Program-made: the position numbers and the translations under genes
The notes under the pieces: generated by a model
Database searches by the model: none
What the model was told of the DNA's origin: nothing
The model's input: only the letters and a program-made list of their open reading frames with translations
From: Salinibacillus xinjiangensis
Lineage (GTDB): Bacteria; Bacillota; Bacilli; Bacillales; Alkalibacillaceae
Assembly (NCBI RefSeq): GCF_009649735.1
Contig: NZ_WJNH01000002.1
Location: 62,001-126,000 of the forward strand
Length of the DNA: 64,000 nucleotides
Reading direction: 5' to 3'
In this document: positions 48,325-57,553 of the stretch, piece by piece
Numbering within the stretch: the stretch's first letter is position 1
Layout of the letters: the number at the start of each line of letters is the position of its first letter

Positions 48325-49130
48325 TGAATCACCTGACTTCCATCTTGGTCTTTTCGTTCATCAATTAATTGATTTAGCTTTTGCATAGCCTCTTTCACTC
48401 CACCCACTTCATTGATAAGTCCATATTCTACAGCATCTGTACCGATGACATTCGTCCCTATATCCCTTGTTAGGTTTCCTTTTTCAAACATAAGCTCTTT
48501 GAACTTTTCCTCAGCAATATCTGAATGGCGAGTAACAAAGTTGATGACTCTATCCTGCATTTTATCCAAATATTCAAAGGTTTGCGGGACACCTATGACC
48601 AACCCGGTTAAACGAATTGGATGTATTGTCATGGTTGCCGTTTCAGCTATGAATGAATAATCAGTCGATACCGCAATTGGTACGCCAATTGAGTGCCCAC
48701 CACCTAATACTATAGACACAGTTGGTTTAGATATGGAAGCAATCATCTCTGAAATTGCAAGTCCTGCTTCAACATCTCCTCCAACTGTATTCAGTAAAAC
48801 AATAAGTCCTTCAATTTTAGGGTTTTGTTCTACAGCAATAATTTGCGGTAGTAAATGCTCATATTTCGTTGTTTTGTTTTTAGGTGGTAATTGCACATGG
48901 CCTTCTACTTGCCCAATTATCGGTAGAATATGGATATTGGAATCCGGTGATGCCGGAACATTCGTTTGTCCTAATTGTTGTAGCTTTTGCACTAAGGCAC
49001 TGGAGTTATTTTCATTGCCTTGTTGTTCGTCTTTGTTTCCGTCTTTTTGTGGATTCTGATCATTGTTCACTTTAACTACGCCCCTTCTTCCATGTTTAAC
49101 CTTATTATGGCCAGAAGGTACTTTACCCAT
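48321..49130 (-). CDS. tepA: TepA, ClpP-like cytoplasmic serine protease
   Basis: 269 residues. After a charged Asn/Gln-rich N-terminal stretch (about 1-60) comes a ClpP fold with the oxyanion glycines in [12 protein letters not shown] and the presumed nucleophile Ser in [10 protein letters not shown]. subtilis TepA (YmfB) has been linked to protein translocation and is similar to SppA. Start at 49130 has no clear ribosome site because a hairpin lies directly upstream; the ATG is nevertheless the best start. Confidence 0.88.
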   Translation of the reverse strand: MGKVPSGHNKVKHGRRGVVKVNNDQNPQKDGNKDEQQGNENNSSALVQKLQQLGQTNVPASPDSNIHILPIIGQVEGHVQLPPKNKTTKYEHLLPQIIAVEQNPKIEGLIVLLNTVGGDVEAGLAISEMIASISKPTVSIVLGGGHSIGVPIAVSTDYSFIAETATMTIHPIRLTGLVIGVPQTFEYLDKMQDRVINFVTRHSDIAEEKFKELMFEKGNLTRDIGTNVIGTDAVEYGLINEVGGVKEAMQKLNQLIDERKDQDGSQVIQ

Positions 49131-49135
49131 GCAGA

Positions 49136-49160
49136 AAGCCGACAGAAAATCTGCCGGCTT
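49136..49160 (-). terminator. Terminator-like hairpin between dapA and tepA
   Basis: AAGCCGACAGA pairs with TCTGCCGGCTT with one mismatch. It ends 5 nt before the tepA start codon, so it may also affect tepA translation. Confidence 0.55.
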
Positions 49161-49163
49161 CCG

Positions 49164-50039
49164 CTAAAAGCTATTTAATGCATTTTCTAATACTTCTTGT
49201 TCCTGGCTGTTTAATGGAACTAGTGGTAAACGAACTCCACCAACATCTACACCCTTCATATTGAGAGCGGCTTTCACCGGAGATGGGGAAGGAGCAATAA
49301 AAACCCCCTTCATAATCGGTAAAAGCTTTCGGTGTAGCTTAGCTGCTTCTGTGACTTTGCCTTGGTTATACAATTCAATCATCTGTTTCATTTCCTTGCC
49401 GATAACATGTGATGCAACGGAAATTACACCATCACCGCCTAAGGCTTTAATTGGTAAAGTTAAACTATCATCACCACTATACAATAGAAAATCATCACTT
49501 GTTCTTTCGATGATTTCAGCTATGCGATCCAAGTCTCCACTGGCATCTTTAATGGCAACAATATTCTCAATCTCAGAAAGATTAACAACCGTATCTGCTG
49601 TCATACTTACCACTGTACGTCCTGGAACATCGTACAATATGACTGGAAGCTTTGTTTGAGTTGCCACTGTTTTATAGTGCTCATACAAGCCCTGTTGATT
49701 TGGTTTGTTATAATATGGATTCACGAGCATAATGGCATCAACATTTGTCTTTTCAGCCTCTTTAGTCAGTCTAATTGTAGCTCCCGTATCATTCATCCCC
49801 GTACCCGCAATCACAGGTACTCTTCCACCTACGTATTCTGCAACTTTATCATAGAAAAAAGCCTTTTCCTGATCAGATAATGTCGGGGATTCGCCAGTGG
49901 TTCCTGTCACAACTAAGCCATCTGAACCATTTTCAATCAAATAATCGACCAACCGTTTCGTTTTCTCTAAATCTACCTCACCCCTAGCATCAAAAGGGGT
50001 AACCATGGCAGTTAAAACCTCACCGAAACTCACATTCAT
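49164..50039 (-). CDS. dapA: 4-hydroxy-tetrahydrodipicolinate synthase
   Basis: A 291-residue aldolase that condenses pyruvate with aspartate semialdehyde. Motifs: GTTGESPTL, YDVPGRT (catalytic Tyr) and VAIKDASGD (Schiff-base Lys). Its product is the direct substrate for dipicolinate synthase encoded by dpaA/dpaB nearby, and also feeds lysine and diaminopimelate. Confidence 0.97.
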   Translation of the reverse strand: MNVSFGEVLTAMVTPFDARGEVDLEKTKRLVDYLIENGSDGLVVTGTTGESPTLSDQEKAFFYDKVAEYVGGRVPVIAGTGMNDTGATIRLTKEAEKTNVDAIMLVNPYYNKPNQQGLYEHYKTVATQTKLPVILYDVPGRTVVSMTADTVVNLSEIENIVAIKDASGDLDRIAEIIERTSDDFLLYSGDDSLTLPIKALGGDGVISVASHVIGKEMKQMIELYNQGKVTEAAKLHRKLLPIMKGVFIAPSPSPVKAALNMKGVDVGGVRLPLVPLNSQEQEVLENALNSF

Positions 50040-50054
50040 TACTCCTTTCTTAAC

Positions 50055-51272
50055 TTAACCTTGTTGTTCTAGTTGAAACGTGTCATGTAATGCGGTAACG
50101 GCTTCTTTTAGGTCTTTTTCCTTTATTAACACCCATATTGTCGTATGACTGTCAGCAGACTGTAAGATCTCAATGCCTTTAGCAGTTAAAGAACCAACAA
50201 TTTTTGACGTCACCCCTGGTACCCCTGTCATTCCAGCGCCAACAGTTGACACTTTAGCGCAATTAGAAAGGGTTGTTGGATGATAACCTAGGTTTTCTAA
50301 TAGCTGTACCGCTTTGTCCGCAGATGAACTTGGTACTGTATAGGTTACACCATCAGGTGAAATATTAATAAAGTCTACAGATATTTTGGCTTCAGCCATT
50401 GATGAAAATACCTCATCATGTAATTTTCCAATATGTTGTTCCGTTTTTACACTTATTTGGGTAATACCTGATAAGTGTGCAATCCCGGTAATCAGACGAT
50501 CTGGTATGTCCTGACCCCGCTCTTCTGTTCTAGAAGAAGTAACAAGTGTACCTTCATCGTCTTTATAAGTGGATCTGATTCGAAGTGGAACCTCGGACTG
50601 CATCGCAAGCTCCACCGCTCTGGGATGGATAACCTTTGCACCTTGATAGGCCATATTACAAATTTCACTATACGTCACAACTGATAAAGGGCGAGCAGAT
50701 TCGACGATTCGAGGATCTGCTGTCATAATACCTTCTACATCTGTAAAAATATCCACAAAATCTGCTTTTAAAGCGGCACCCAAGGCAGCTGCGGTTGTGT
50801 CAGAGCCACCTCTTCCTAGAGTTGTCGTCTCACCGTTTTCATCTTTTCCTTGAAATCCTGCGACAACTACAACATCATGGGTTTTTAATTCATCTATGAT
50901 TCTATCTGTTTTCACTTTTTCAATTTTGGCATTGGTAAAATCACCATTTGTTAAAAATCCTGCTTGACTTCCTGTGAGGGCGACTGAATTCATTGATGCA
51001 GTATTTAGTTCACTAGAAAATACGACGGATGATATCGTTTCTCCACATGACACTAATAAATCTTTTTCTCGATTCGAAATCGAGGACTCGCTATCAATTA
51101 AAGATAGCAGCGTATCTGTAGCATAAGGGTCTCCATGCCGCCCCATTGCTGATACTACTACAACCACTTTATATCCATCTTGCACGGCCTTTTGCACGTG
51201 TGAAATGGCATTCTTCCTCGTTTCCTTTGAACGCACAGAAGTTCCACCGAATTTTTGTACAATTAATTTCAT
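50055..51272 (-). CDS. dapG: Aspartokinase I
   Basis: 405 residues. The kinase N-terminal motif VQKFGGTSV is followed by GRGGSDTTAAALGAALKA, and two C-terminal ACT domains (for example QISVKTEQHIGKLHDEVF). The DapG isozyme in B. subtilis is inhibited by meso-diaminopimelate. 15 nt upstream of dapA. Confidence 0.95.
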   Translation of the reverse strand: MKLIVQKFGGTSVRSKETRKNAISHVQKAVQDGYKVVVVVSAMGRHGDPYATDTLLSLIDSESSISNREKDLLVSCGETISSVVFSSELNTASMNSVALTGSQAGFLTNGDFTNAKIEKVKTDRIIDELKTHDVVVVAGFQGKDENGETTTLGRGGSDTTAAALGAALKADFVDIFTDVEGIMTADPRIVESARPLSVVTYSEICNMAYQGAKVIHPRAVELAMQSEVPLRIRSTYKDDEGTLVTSSRTEERGQDIPDRLITGIAHLSGITQISVKTEQHIGKLHDEVFSSMAEAKISVDFINISPDGVTYTVPSSSADKAVQLLENLGYHPTTLSNCAKVSTVGAGMTGVPGVTSKIVGSLTAKGIEILQSADSHTTIWVLIKEKDLKEAVTALHDTFQLEQQG

Positions 51273-51293
51273 CTAGACACCTCAAACAAAACG

Positions 51294-52346
51294 TTATTTT
51301 AACCAGTTATTCTCAATAATCGTTTCTGCAATTTGTACCGAGTTCCAAGCTGCACCTTTTAGAAGATTGTCGGAAACAACCCATAAATGAAAGCCATTTT
51401 CCTGATCTAAGTCACGACGAATACGCCCAACAAAAACATCACGTTTGCCTTCTGCACTCAAAGGTGTTGGGTAGGATTGATTTTCAGGATCATCTTCTAA
51501 AACAACGCCAGGTGCTGCTTCAAACAGTTCTTTTAATTTCGCAACTGATGCGCCGTCTTTCTCAACCTCAAGGTAGACACTTTCTGCATGTGAAGTAAAG
51601 AAAGGAAGACGCACGCACGTTGCAGCAACAGGTAGTTTATCTAAATGCAAAATCTTTTTTGTTTCATTGATCATTTTCATTTCTTCAAACGTATATCCGT
51701 TTTCTTGGAAGACATCTATTTGTGGCAAAGCATTAAAAGCAATTGGGTAATGCTTTTCATCACCTTTAACAGGTAGGATTTCTGGTTTTAGTTCTTCCCC
51801 ATTTAGGAAGGCTTGAGATTGATCCTTAAGCTCGCGGGCAGCAACAGTACCAGCACCAGATACAGCTTGATAGGTGGATACAATTACACGCTTTAGTCCA
51901 AATGCTTCACGTACAGGCTCTAATGCTGCAACCATTTGGATGGTAGAGCAGTTTGGGTTAGCTATAATACCTTTATGCTTCTTAATATCCTCTTTATTTA
52001 CTTCAGGTACTACTAATGGTACTTCTGCGTCCATGCGGTATGCACTTGTGTTATCAACCACAACTGCTCCTCTTTTTACAGCTTCAGGTGCCAATTTTTT
52101 AGAAATAGAACCACCTGCAGAAAATAATGCAATATCTACACCTTCAAAGGCTTCTGGAAGTGCTTCTTTTATCTCAACTTCTTCACCATTAAAGAGTACT
52201 TTCTTTCCAGCAGACCGCTTAGATGCGAGTAGGGAAATTGTGCTGATAGGAAAATTACGGTCTTCAAGCGTTTCAATCATTTTTTGACCTACTGCTCCTG
52301 TTGCACCTACTACCGCAACATGGTAACCTTGTGTATTTTGTGTCAT
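51294..52346 (-). CDS. asd: Aspartate-semialdehyde dehydrogenase
   Basis: 350 residues. NADP motif VGATGAVGQ, catalytic Cys in ANPNCSTIQ, and SAEGKRDVFVGRIRRD. It reduces aspartyl phosphate from DapG. First gene of the asd-dapG-dapA unit, 230 nt downstream of dpaB. Confidence 0.97.
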   Translation of the reverse strand: MTQNTQGYHVAVVGATGAVGQKMIETLEDRNFPISTISLLASKRSAGKKVLFNGEEVEIKEALPEAFEGVDIALFSAGGSISKKLAPEAVKRGAVVVDNTSAYRMDAEVPLVVPEVNKEDIKKHKGIIANPNCSTIQMVAALEPVREAFGLKRVIVSTYQAVSGAGTVAARELKDQSQAFLNGEELKPEILPVKGDEKHYPIAFNALPQIDVFQENGYTFEEMKMINETKKILHLDKLPVAATCVRLPFFTSHAESVYLEVEKDGASVAKLKELFEAAPGVVLEDDPENQSYPTPLSAEGKRDVFVGRIRRDLDQENGFHLWVVSDNLLKGAAWNSVQIAETIIENNWLK

Positions 52347-52576
52347 TAAATGTTTCCCCTTTCTTAAACAATATGTTAACTATAATAGTTATCCACTTAA
52401 TTAGTTAGACTATTATATATTATTCTAGCATACTCTGTTTGATTAGAAAAACTTGGCTAGATGTCAACGGGCCTGCTGAAAGCGTATTTGAGTTTTTTAA
52501 CATGGTATGAGCCTTAGTTTATTCTTGTAATCATCCGAATAATCTAAATTACTGAATACTAGATACTATTTATGCA

Positions 52577-53176
52577 TTAATCTTCTCTAAACATACGTTG
52601 AATAAGAACGGGCTGATACTGTTCACGGTCTAAGGCACTCTCTACAGCAACCTGGAGTTGTTCCATGTCAGCTACAAGTGAATTAGGTTTCTTAAACGGA
52701 TGATCCTGACCAAATGGAATAAAGTAGAAAAATTGACTTGCCATTAACCTCATTAGATTTACCCCGTTTAAGCCTAATGCGTCATTTGTAGAGATTCCTA
52801 AAACAATTGGATTTTGATTACGCATTGTGGCTTTTGCAGCCATTAAAACAGGTGAATCTGTTAAAGCATTGGCAAGCTTACTCATCGAGTTCCCCGTTAA
52901 AGGCGCAATAACCATACAATCTAAAGGATTTTTCGGCCCAAGTGGCTCTGCTTCTGGAATGGTTGAAATGACCTTTTGACCCGTTATTTCCTCTATTTTA
53001 CTTACGTGGTCAACTGCCTTCCCAAACTTTGTGTCTACAAATTTAACCGTGTTCGAAATGACAGGTACCACCTCTGCACCAGCATCTACAAGTTTTTGGA
53101 TTTGCGGAAAAATCTCCTCGTACGTACAGTGGGATCCCGTTACACCAAATCCAATTCGTTTTCCTTTAATATCCAT
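52577..53176 (-). CDS. dpaB: Dipicolinate synthase subunit B
   Basis: A 199-residue flavoprotein-like subunit (SpoVFB): KRIGFGVTGSHCTYEEIFP at the N-terminus, MVIAPLTGNSMSKLANALTDSP in the middle. With DpaA it oxidises the DapA product to dipicolinic acid in the mother cell. Overlaps dpaA by 1 nt (stop/start ATGA-type junction). Confidence 0.95.
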   Translation of the reverse strand: MDIKGKRIGFGVTGSHCTYEEIFPQIQKLVDAGAEVVPVISNTVKFVDTKFGKAVDHVSKIEEITGQKVISTIPEAEPLGPKNPLDCMVIAPLTGNSMSKLANALTDSPVLMAAKATMRNQNPIVLGISTNDALGLNGVNLMRLMASQFFYFIPFGQDHPFKKPNSLVADMEQLQVAVESALDREQYQPVLIQRMFRED

Positions 53177-54069
53177 TAATAACTACCCCTTTCTCCCTGT
53201 TCATTTAAAATTTGTACGATCACACTAGCCAAAATGTCGCCTGCTGTTTTGGGGGCGACCATATTCGGTATACTTGGGGCAAGAATGGCCTTAACACCTC
53301 TTTTTTTAGCGTAGCGAAAATCAGTTCCACCAGGTTTGGAAGCCAAATCAATAATGATTCCATCCTGGGGCATATTTTGAATGACCTTCACATTTACAAC
53401 AGGTGCTGGAATGGTATTTAATAAAATATTACAGTCTGAAACGTGTTCGTTAACCGTTTTCGTCTCAAAGGGTTCAAATCCCATCTCGTATATTCGTGCT
53501 AAATCACTCGGCTTTCGAGCACCCACTTTTACCCTTGCCCCTAATGCTTTAAAGGTACGGGCTAACGTAATTCCTGTTCGACCAAACCCTAGAACAACTA
53601 CGTCTGAATCATGAATGGTAAAGTCCGTATATTGGATTGCCATCATGACCGTACCTTCAACTGTTGGAATAGAGTTATAGATGGCAATATCATCACGATT
53701 GAACAGTGGAATTAAATTCAAGTTATGTTTATCGCATAGTGTAGTTAAATAGTTGTTAGTAATTCCGGTAAAGACAAGAGTAGAGGGCTTTAAATTTTCT
53801 GCCCATTCTTCTGTTAACTGTGGTGAGTAATCAGAAAAATGGGAATCAAGATATCCTTCATGATCTGTTCCTCTTACAGGTAGTAACACAGCATCTAATT
53901 CTTCAGCATCTATATTTTCCATATTTGTTTTTATAGAGCCTGGTATTTGCTCTTCTAGTTCATCAAAACCAACTAAATATACTGTAGCGTCTGATTCACA
54001 TAGCTTTTTGATGACTTGGATCTGTCTGGCATCGCCACCGAGTATCCCAACCTTAAAATTCGTTAACAT
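53176..54069 (-). CDS. dpaA: Dipicolinate synthase subunit A
   Basis: SpoVFA, 297 residues from the ATG at 54069 (MLTNFKVGILGGDARQ), which follows GAGGTG and gives the same length as in B. subtilis. The second half has a Rossmann motif, VVLGFGRTG. It is the oxidoreductase half of dipicolinate synthase. A sigma-K-like promoter lies about 60 nt upstream. Confidence 0.95.
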   Translation of the reverse strand: MLTNFKVGILGGDARQIQVIKKLCESDATVYLVGFDELEEQIPGSIKTNMENIDAEELDAVLLPVRGTDHEGYLDSHFSDYSPQLTEEWAENLKPSTLVFTGITNNYLTTLCDKHNLNLIPLFNRDDIAIYNSIPTVEGTVMMAIQYTDFTIHDSDVVVLGFGRTGITLARTFKALGARVKVGARKPSDLARIYEMGFEPFETKTVNEHVSDCNILLNTIPAPVVNVKVIQNMPQDGIIIDLASKPGGTDFRYAKKRGVKAILAPSIPNMVAPKTAGDILASVIVQILNEQGERGSY

Positions 54070-54127
54070 CACAATACACCTCACAGTGTTTGTTCTTAGT
54101 ACAAAAGCCCATTAAAGTTTACGCTCA

Positions 54128-54153
54128 TATACTATGGCAAAACGAATAATAGT
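54128..54153 (-). promoter_or_regulatory. Likely sigma-K promoter of dpaAB
   Basis: On the minus strand AC (54153-54152), 15 nt, then CATAGTATA (54136-54128), fitting the sigma-K -10 CATA-N3-TA. In B. subtilis spoVF is made in the mother cell under sigma-K. Confidence 0.6.
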
Positions 54154-54197
54154 GTGAATAAAAAAGGGTGATTTCGTAAACTTTATACTTCGCAGTT

Positions 54198-54788
54198 GAT
54201 AGAAAATGCGACGTAACTAAATTTAGATTCGTTCTGTACTGAATAATATGAGTGCATGCATACCGTTCCGGCAGAATACTTCGCTTTCCATGGGCACGGC
54301 CTCAGCCTCCTCGGAAGCCCAGACCGCTTCCTGCAGGGTCTTCACCACGCTTCCTCCCATAGGAGTCTCCGTATTCTGCCTCCACTATTGAAGTGTTCTG
54401 ATGAATGCAAAGTTAAAAAGCTTTTGATTAACCAATAGTTCAGCTCTAAATAAACGAATGAGGCAATGTTTTAGCGGAGGAAATACACGGAGACTCCTGG
54501 TCGGTTAAAAACGGCCACGTCCAGTGGCAGAGCACCGACACTCGAACGTCCTGTTCTTCGTGGGAGCAAAGAGACAGGTGAGACCCCGCAGCGTTAGCGA
54601 GGGGGCACACAGCTCCTGCCCGCGGCAAAGAAGACACTATGAAAACGACCAAAGGGAGTTTGAGTAGATGTCAACTTGTGCCCTTGGGTGAAAGCGAAGT
54701 GTATTTCCATAGCGACGGTTTTGCACTCATCATATTGATATTTGGAAACAAGTCCTGCTGAAGTTACGTCGCATTTTATATCTTTTTA
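54198..54788. mobile_element. MITE-like element, copy C (long form)
   Basis: A 591-bp non-coding element between dpaA and ymxH. Terminal inverted repeats: GATAGAAAATGCGACGTAAC at the left, and at the right the reverse complement of GATATAAAATGCGACGTAAC. Its left about 400 bp match copy B inverted; its right 170 bp contain the GAAAGCGAAGTGTATTTCC block of copy A. It thus looks like the most complete member, A and B being different deletion forms. GC-rich interior, no transposase, no credible ORF. It fills most of the 824-bp gap. Confidence 0.75.
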
Positions 54789-54825
54789 GTCAAAAACAAC
54801 ATTCTTATAGAGAAGAGCGATAAAA

Positions 54826-54861
54826 AAACCTTTGTCTTCTTTGAAAAGAAAACAAAGGTTT
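54826..54861 (-). terminator. Terminator of ymxH
   Basis: AAACCTTTGT pairs with ACAAAGGTTT, with extra TCTTCTTT/AAAAGAA pairing in the loop and a seven-T run on the minus strand. Confidence 0.85.
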
Positions 54862-54893
54862 ATTGATTATCCATATACGGCTCGATTATATAT

Positions 54894-55142
54894 TCATTTA
54901 TACCGATCTTCATAGGGCTTTACAATCATCATGTCATCACCAATTGTTTCAATTTCGTTCCAATGAAGCTCAGCTTGCATTTCACCCTTCTTAACCCCAA
55001 ACCACTTATAATTGGGAACAACTATGGATTGAATCTTACCCGTTTTAATATCAATGTCTAAATCTGTTTGACCTAATACACCTAACCGAGTCCCTCGAGA
55101 AACATCTATTAGTTCTTTTCCACTTAACTCTTTAAATCTCAT
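54894..55142 (-). CDS. ymxH: YmxH, YlmC/YmxH PRC-barrel protein
   Basis: 82 residues: FKELSGKELIDVSRGTRLG and the PRC-barrel-like centre (LDIDIKTGKIQSIVVPNY). A small sporulation-associated family of unknown function. Order mlpA-ymxH is as in B. subtilis. Confidence 0.88.
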   Translation of the reverse strand: MRFKELSGKELIDVSRGTRLGVLGQTDLDIDIKTGKIQSIVVPNYKWFGVKKGEMQAELHWNEIETIGDDMMIVKPYEDRYK

Positions 55143-55238
55143 TAAACTCCCCTCCCATTAAATCCTATGCAAAAGGAAAGGAGCTTATTTATCTTATCTA
55201 AAATTCGTCAGCTTATCAGATGTAGCCGTAGCGCTTTA

Positions 55239-56453
55239 TTATTTAGGAGCGATTAAAGCACTTGAATAAGGTTTTTGAAATACCTTTTGAATGATATTTT
55301 GTACGGAGTCATGGTGGACGGCATCGATTTGCTCTACAACTTCATCAAGCGTACGATGACGTTTTAACAACAACTCATTTTTCCCATTCCGACTCATACG
55401 GCTATTCGTGCTCTCTAATCCAAGCATTAAATTTCCCTTTAGTTGCTCCTTACTATTTTTTAACTCTTTGTCAGTCAACCCGTCCTTAGCGAGCTCATCG
55501 ACCGTATCATCAATAGTCTCCTTTAACACCTCTAATTGATCACTGCCTGTACCACCATAAATCGTTAGTAGGCCGTTATCTAAAAAAGAACTATGATAGG
55601 AGAAAACGGAATAAGCTAGACCTTTTGATTCTCTCACCTCTTGAAACAGTCTAGAGCTCATACTTCCTCCTAATACGTTATTTACCACAACTAAGCTATA
55701 AATGTCTTCTGCCCCTAAAGGGAGACCACTATAACCTAAACATAGATGGGCCTGTTCTGTTTCTTTTTTTCTATTGATGTGCTCCGTTATAAAGGTAGGC
55801 TCATTGTACCGATGAGATTCCTTGTTTGTTTCATAGGAACCAAACAGTTTTTCAACCTCTTTAAAAAAGCTTTCATCTACATTTCCTGCTACAGAAATAA
55901 CTACATTATCCGGTCCATAATTATGATCCATATAGTCTCTTAAATCTTCTGGTGTAAAGGAATGGAGTGTTTCCTCAGTTCCTAAAATAGGATACCCAAG
56001 CGGATGCTTACCAAATGAAGCACGAGACAAGAGATCGTGTACAATATCATCTGGTGTATCCTCATACATTTTAATTTCCTCATAAACAACCTTTTTCTCA
56101 CGTTCCATTTCATCGGTTTGAAACGTGGAATTGAAAAACATATCTCCTAAAATTTCTAAAGCATAGCTTGCATGTGTATCCAACACCTTCGCATAATAGC
56201 AAGTGTACTCTTTTGAAGTGAACGCATTCACTTGTCCGCCTATGGCGTCAAAGCTTTCTGCAATTTCACGGGCAGATCTATTTTCCGTTCCTTTAAACAT
56301 CATGTGTTCAATAAAGTGTGAGATGCCATTATTTTTATTGGTTTCGTTTCGGGAGCCTGCTAGTACCCAAACTCCGATGGAAACGGATCTTACGGTTGGA
56401 ATTTCTTCTAGAACAATGCGTAGTCCATTTTTACATGTGTATTTTTTTACCAA
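55239..56453 (-). CDS. mlpA: MlpA (YmxG), M16-family zinc protease
   Basis: 404 residues, processing-peptidase type. The zinc motif HFIEH with the downstream Glu (in VVYEEIKMYED) is intact, and the C-terminal half (GGSMSSRLFQEVRESKGLAYS) is complete, so it is active as a homodimer. Lies between ylxY and ymxH. Confidence 0.95.
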   Translation of the reverse strand: MVKKYTCKNGLRIVLEEIPTVRSVSIGVWVLAGSRNETNKNNGISHFIEHMMFKGTENRSAREIAESFDAIGGQVNAFTSKEYTCYYAKVLDTHASYALEILGDMFFNSTFQTDEMEREKKVVYEEIKMYEDTPDDIVHDLLSRASFGKHPLGYPILGTEETLHSFTPEDLRDYMDHNYGPDNVVISVAGNVDESFFKEVEKLFGSYETNKESHRYNEPTFITEHINRKKETEQAHLCLGYSGLPLGAEDIYSLVVVNNVLGGSMSSRLFQEVRESKGLAYSVFSYHSSFLDNGLLTIYGGTGSDQLEVLKETIDDTVDELAKDGLTDKELKNSKEQLKGNLMLGLESTNSRMSRNGKNELLLKRHRTLDEVVEQIDAVHHDSVQNIIQKVFQKPYSSALIAPK

Positions 56454-56496
56454 ATCAAAGTCCTCCTAAGTTCCACAAAGTTTGTTACAGTTATGT

Positions 56497-57450
56497 TTAT
56501 CTTTTTTCCGTTAATAATTTACCAACAGTTCCAATTTTATAGTTTTTCTCCTTAATTTTCAAAGTTAATTCATCAATAGACTCTTCCATGACCTTTGTTG
56601 GATGCATTAAAATCATGGCCCCACCCTCTAGTTTTGATAACACACGATTTAATACAACTGACTTTTCAGGCTTTTGCCAATCAATGGTATCAATTGTCCA
56701 CATAATGGTTTCCATTTTGTTTTCTGCCGCAATTTTTACTACCTGCTTATTAAAGTTCCCTGCAGGAGGAGCAAGGTATTCAGGTTTTTCCTTTAAAATG
56801 GATTGAATAATTTCATTCGTCTTCGTAATTTGTTCTTTAATTTGCCCTTCCGAGAGCTTACTCATATTCGGGTGATTATATCCGTGACTACCAATTTGAT
56901 GACCTTCCTCTGCTATCATCTTTAGCATATCCACATTGTTTTGCGCCCATTTACCGTCAATAAAAAAAGTTGCTTTCACATTTTGTTCCTTTAACTTTTT
57001 CAGCATCCCTGGTATGTACTCTTCACCCCATGACACATTAATGAGGTAGGATACCATCTTTTTTTCAGGATGACCACGATAAACTGGCGCAGCAGGAAGA
57101 TCCGTAAATTTTACCTCTGGTTCAATCTCTTTAAAAGCGAGTAATTTTTCATCAAACTTCCCTTTTTTCTTCATGTTTATATATGATTTATCTACATTGA
57201 CCTTTAACCCATTTATACCAGGCATTTTCTTCCATACATCATCAATTTTGGCATTTTTCGGTTCCTTTTCATACTCTGTCGCTTTTTGTTTGATTTCTAG
57301 ATACAGGGGATCATCTTTATTTACTTTCGATATAGTAGTCGACTTCATTACCGATACGTAATCGTCTGAAAAGGGGTTCTCAAATACCCCGAAAGACAAG
57401 AAGGCTAAACCAATAAATAAGATCCCTTGTATAATATATCGCCGCTTCAT
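56497..57450 (-). CDS. ylxY: YlxY, polysaccharide-deacetylase-like protein
   Basis: 317 residues with an N-terminal signal/anchor helix (IIQGILFIGLAFLSFGVF) and a NodB-type domain. The usual TFDDG metal motif is replaced by INVSWGEE, while the second motif SHGYNH keeps its histidines, so catalysis by the standard mechanism is doubtful. The same replacement is, as I recall, typical of YlxY relatives. Its ribosome site GGAGG lies in the arm of a strong hairpin. Confidence 0.88.
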   Translation of the reverse strand: MKRRYIIQGILFIGLAFLSFGVFENPFSDDYVSVMKSTTISKVNKDDPLYLEIKQKATEYEKEPKNAKIDDVWKKMPGINGLKVNVDKSYINMKKKGKFDEKLLAFKEIEPEVKFTDLPAAPVYRGHPEKKMVSYLINVSWGEEYIPGMLKKLKEQNVKATFFIDGKWAQNNVDMLKMIAEEGHQIGSHGYNHPNMSKLSEGQIKEQITKTNEIIQSILKEKPEYLAPPAGNFNKQVVKIAAENKMETIMWTIDTIDWQKPEKSVVLNRVLSKLEGGAMILMHPTKVMEESIDELTLKIKEKNYKIGTVGKLLTEKR

Positions 57451-57455
57451 ATAAA

Positions 57456-57486
57456 AACCCCCTCCATTCCACCTTATGAGGGGGTT
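57456..57486 (-). promoter_or_regulatory. Hairpin containing the ylxY Shine-Dalgarno
   Basis: On the minus strand AACCCCCTC (57486-57478) pairs perfectly with GAGGGGGTT (57464-57456). The second arm includes most of the GGAGG ribosome site of ylxY and is followed by TTTTTATATG, the start codon being at 57450. It could act as a terminator for transcripts from upstream and, if read through, would hide the ribosome site. Confidence 0.6.
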
Positions 57487-57553
57487 GTACTAGATAGAAC
57501 TTGGAAAAGTGAACGTGATCTAGGTGGTGATGTGGCTGGGGTGTGCGGGTGTG

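Noticed and set aside
54256-54652. Short ORFs inside MITE-like copy C
   Set aside because: Same reason as copy B; composition follows the repeat, not the host's codon use.
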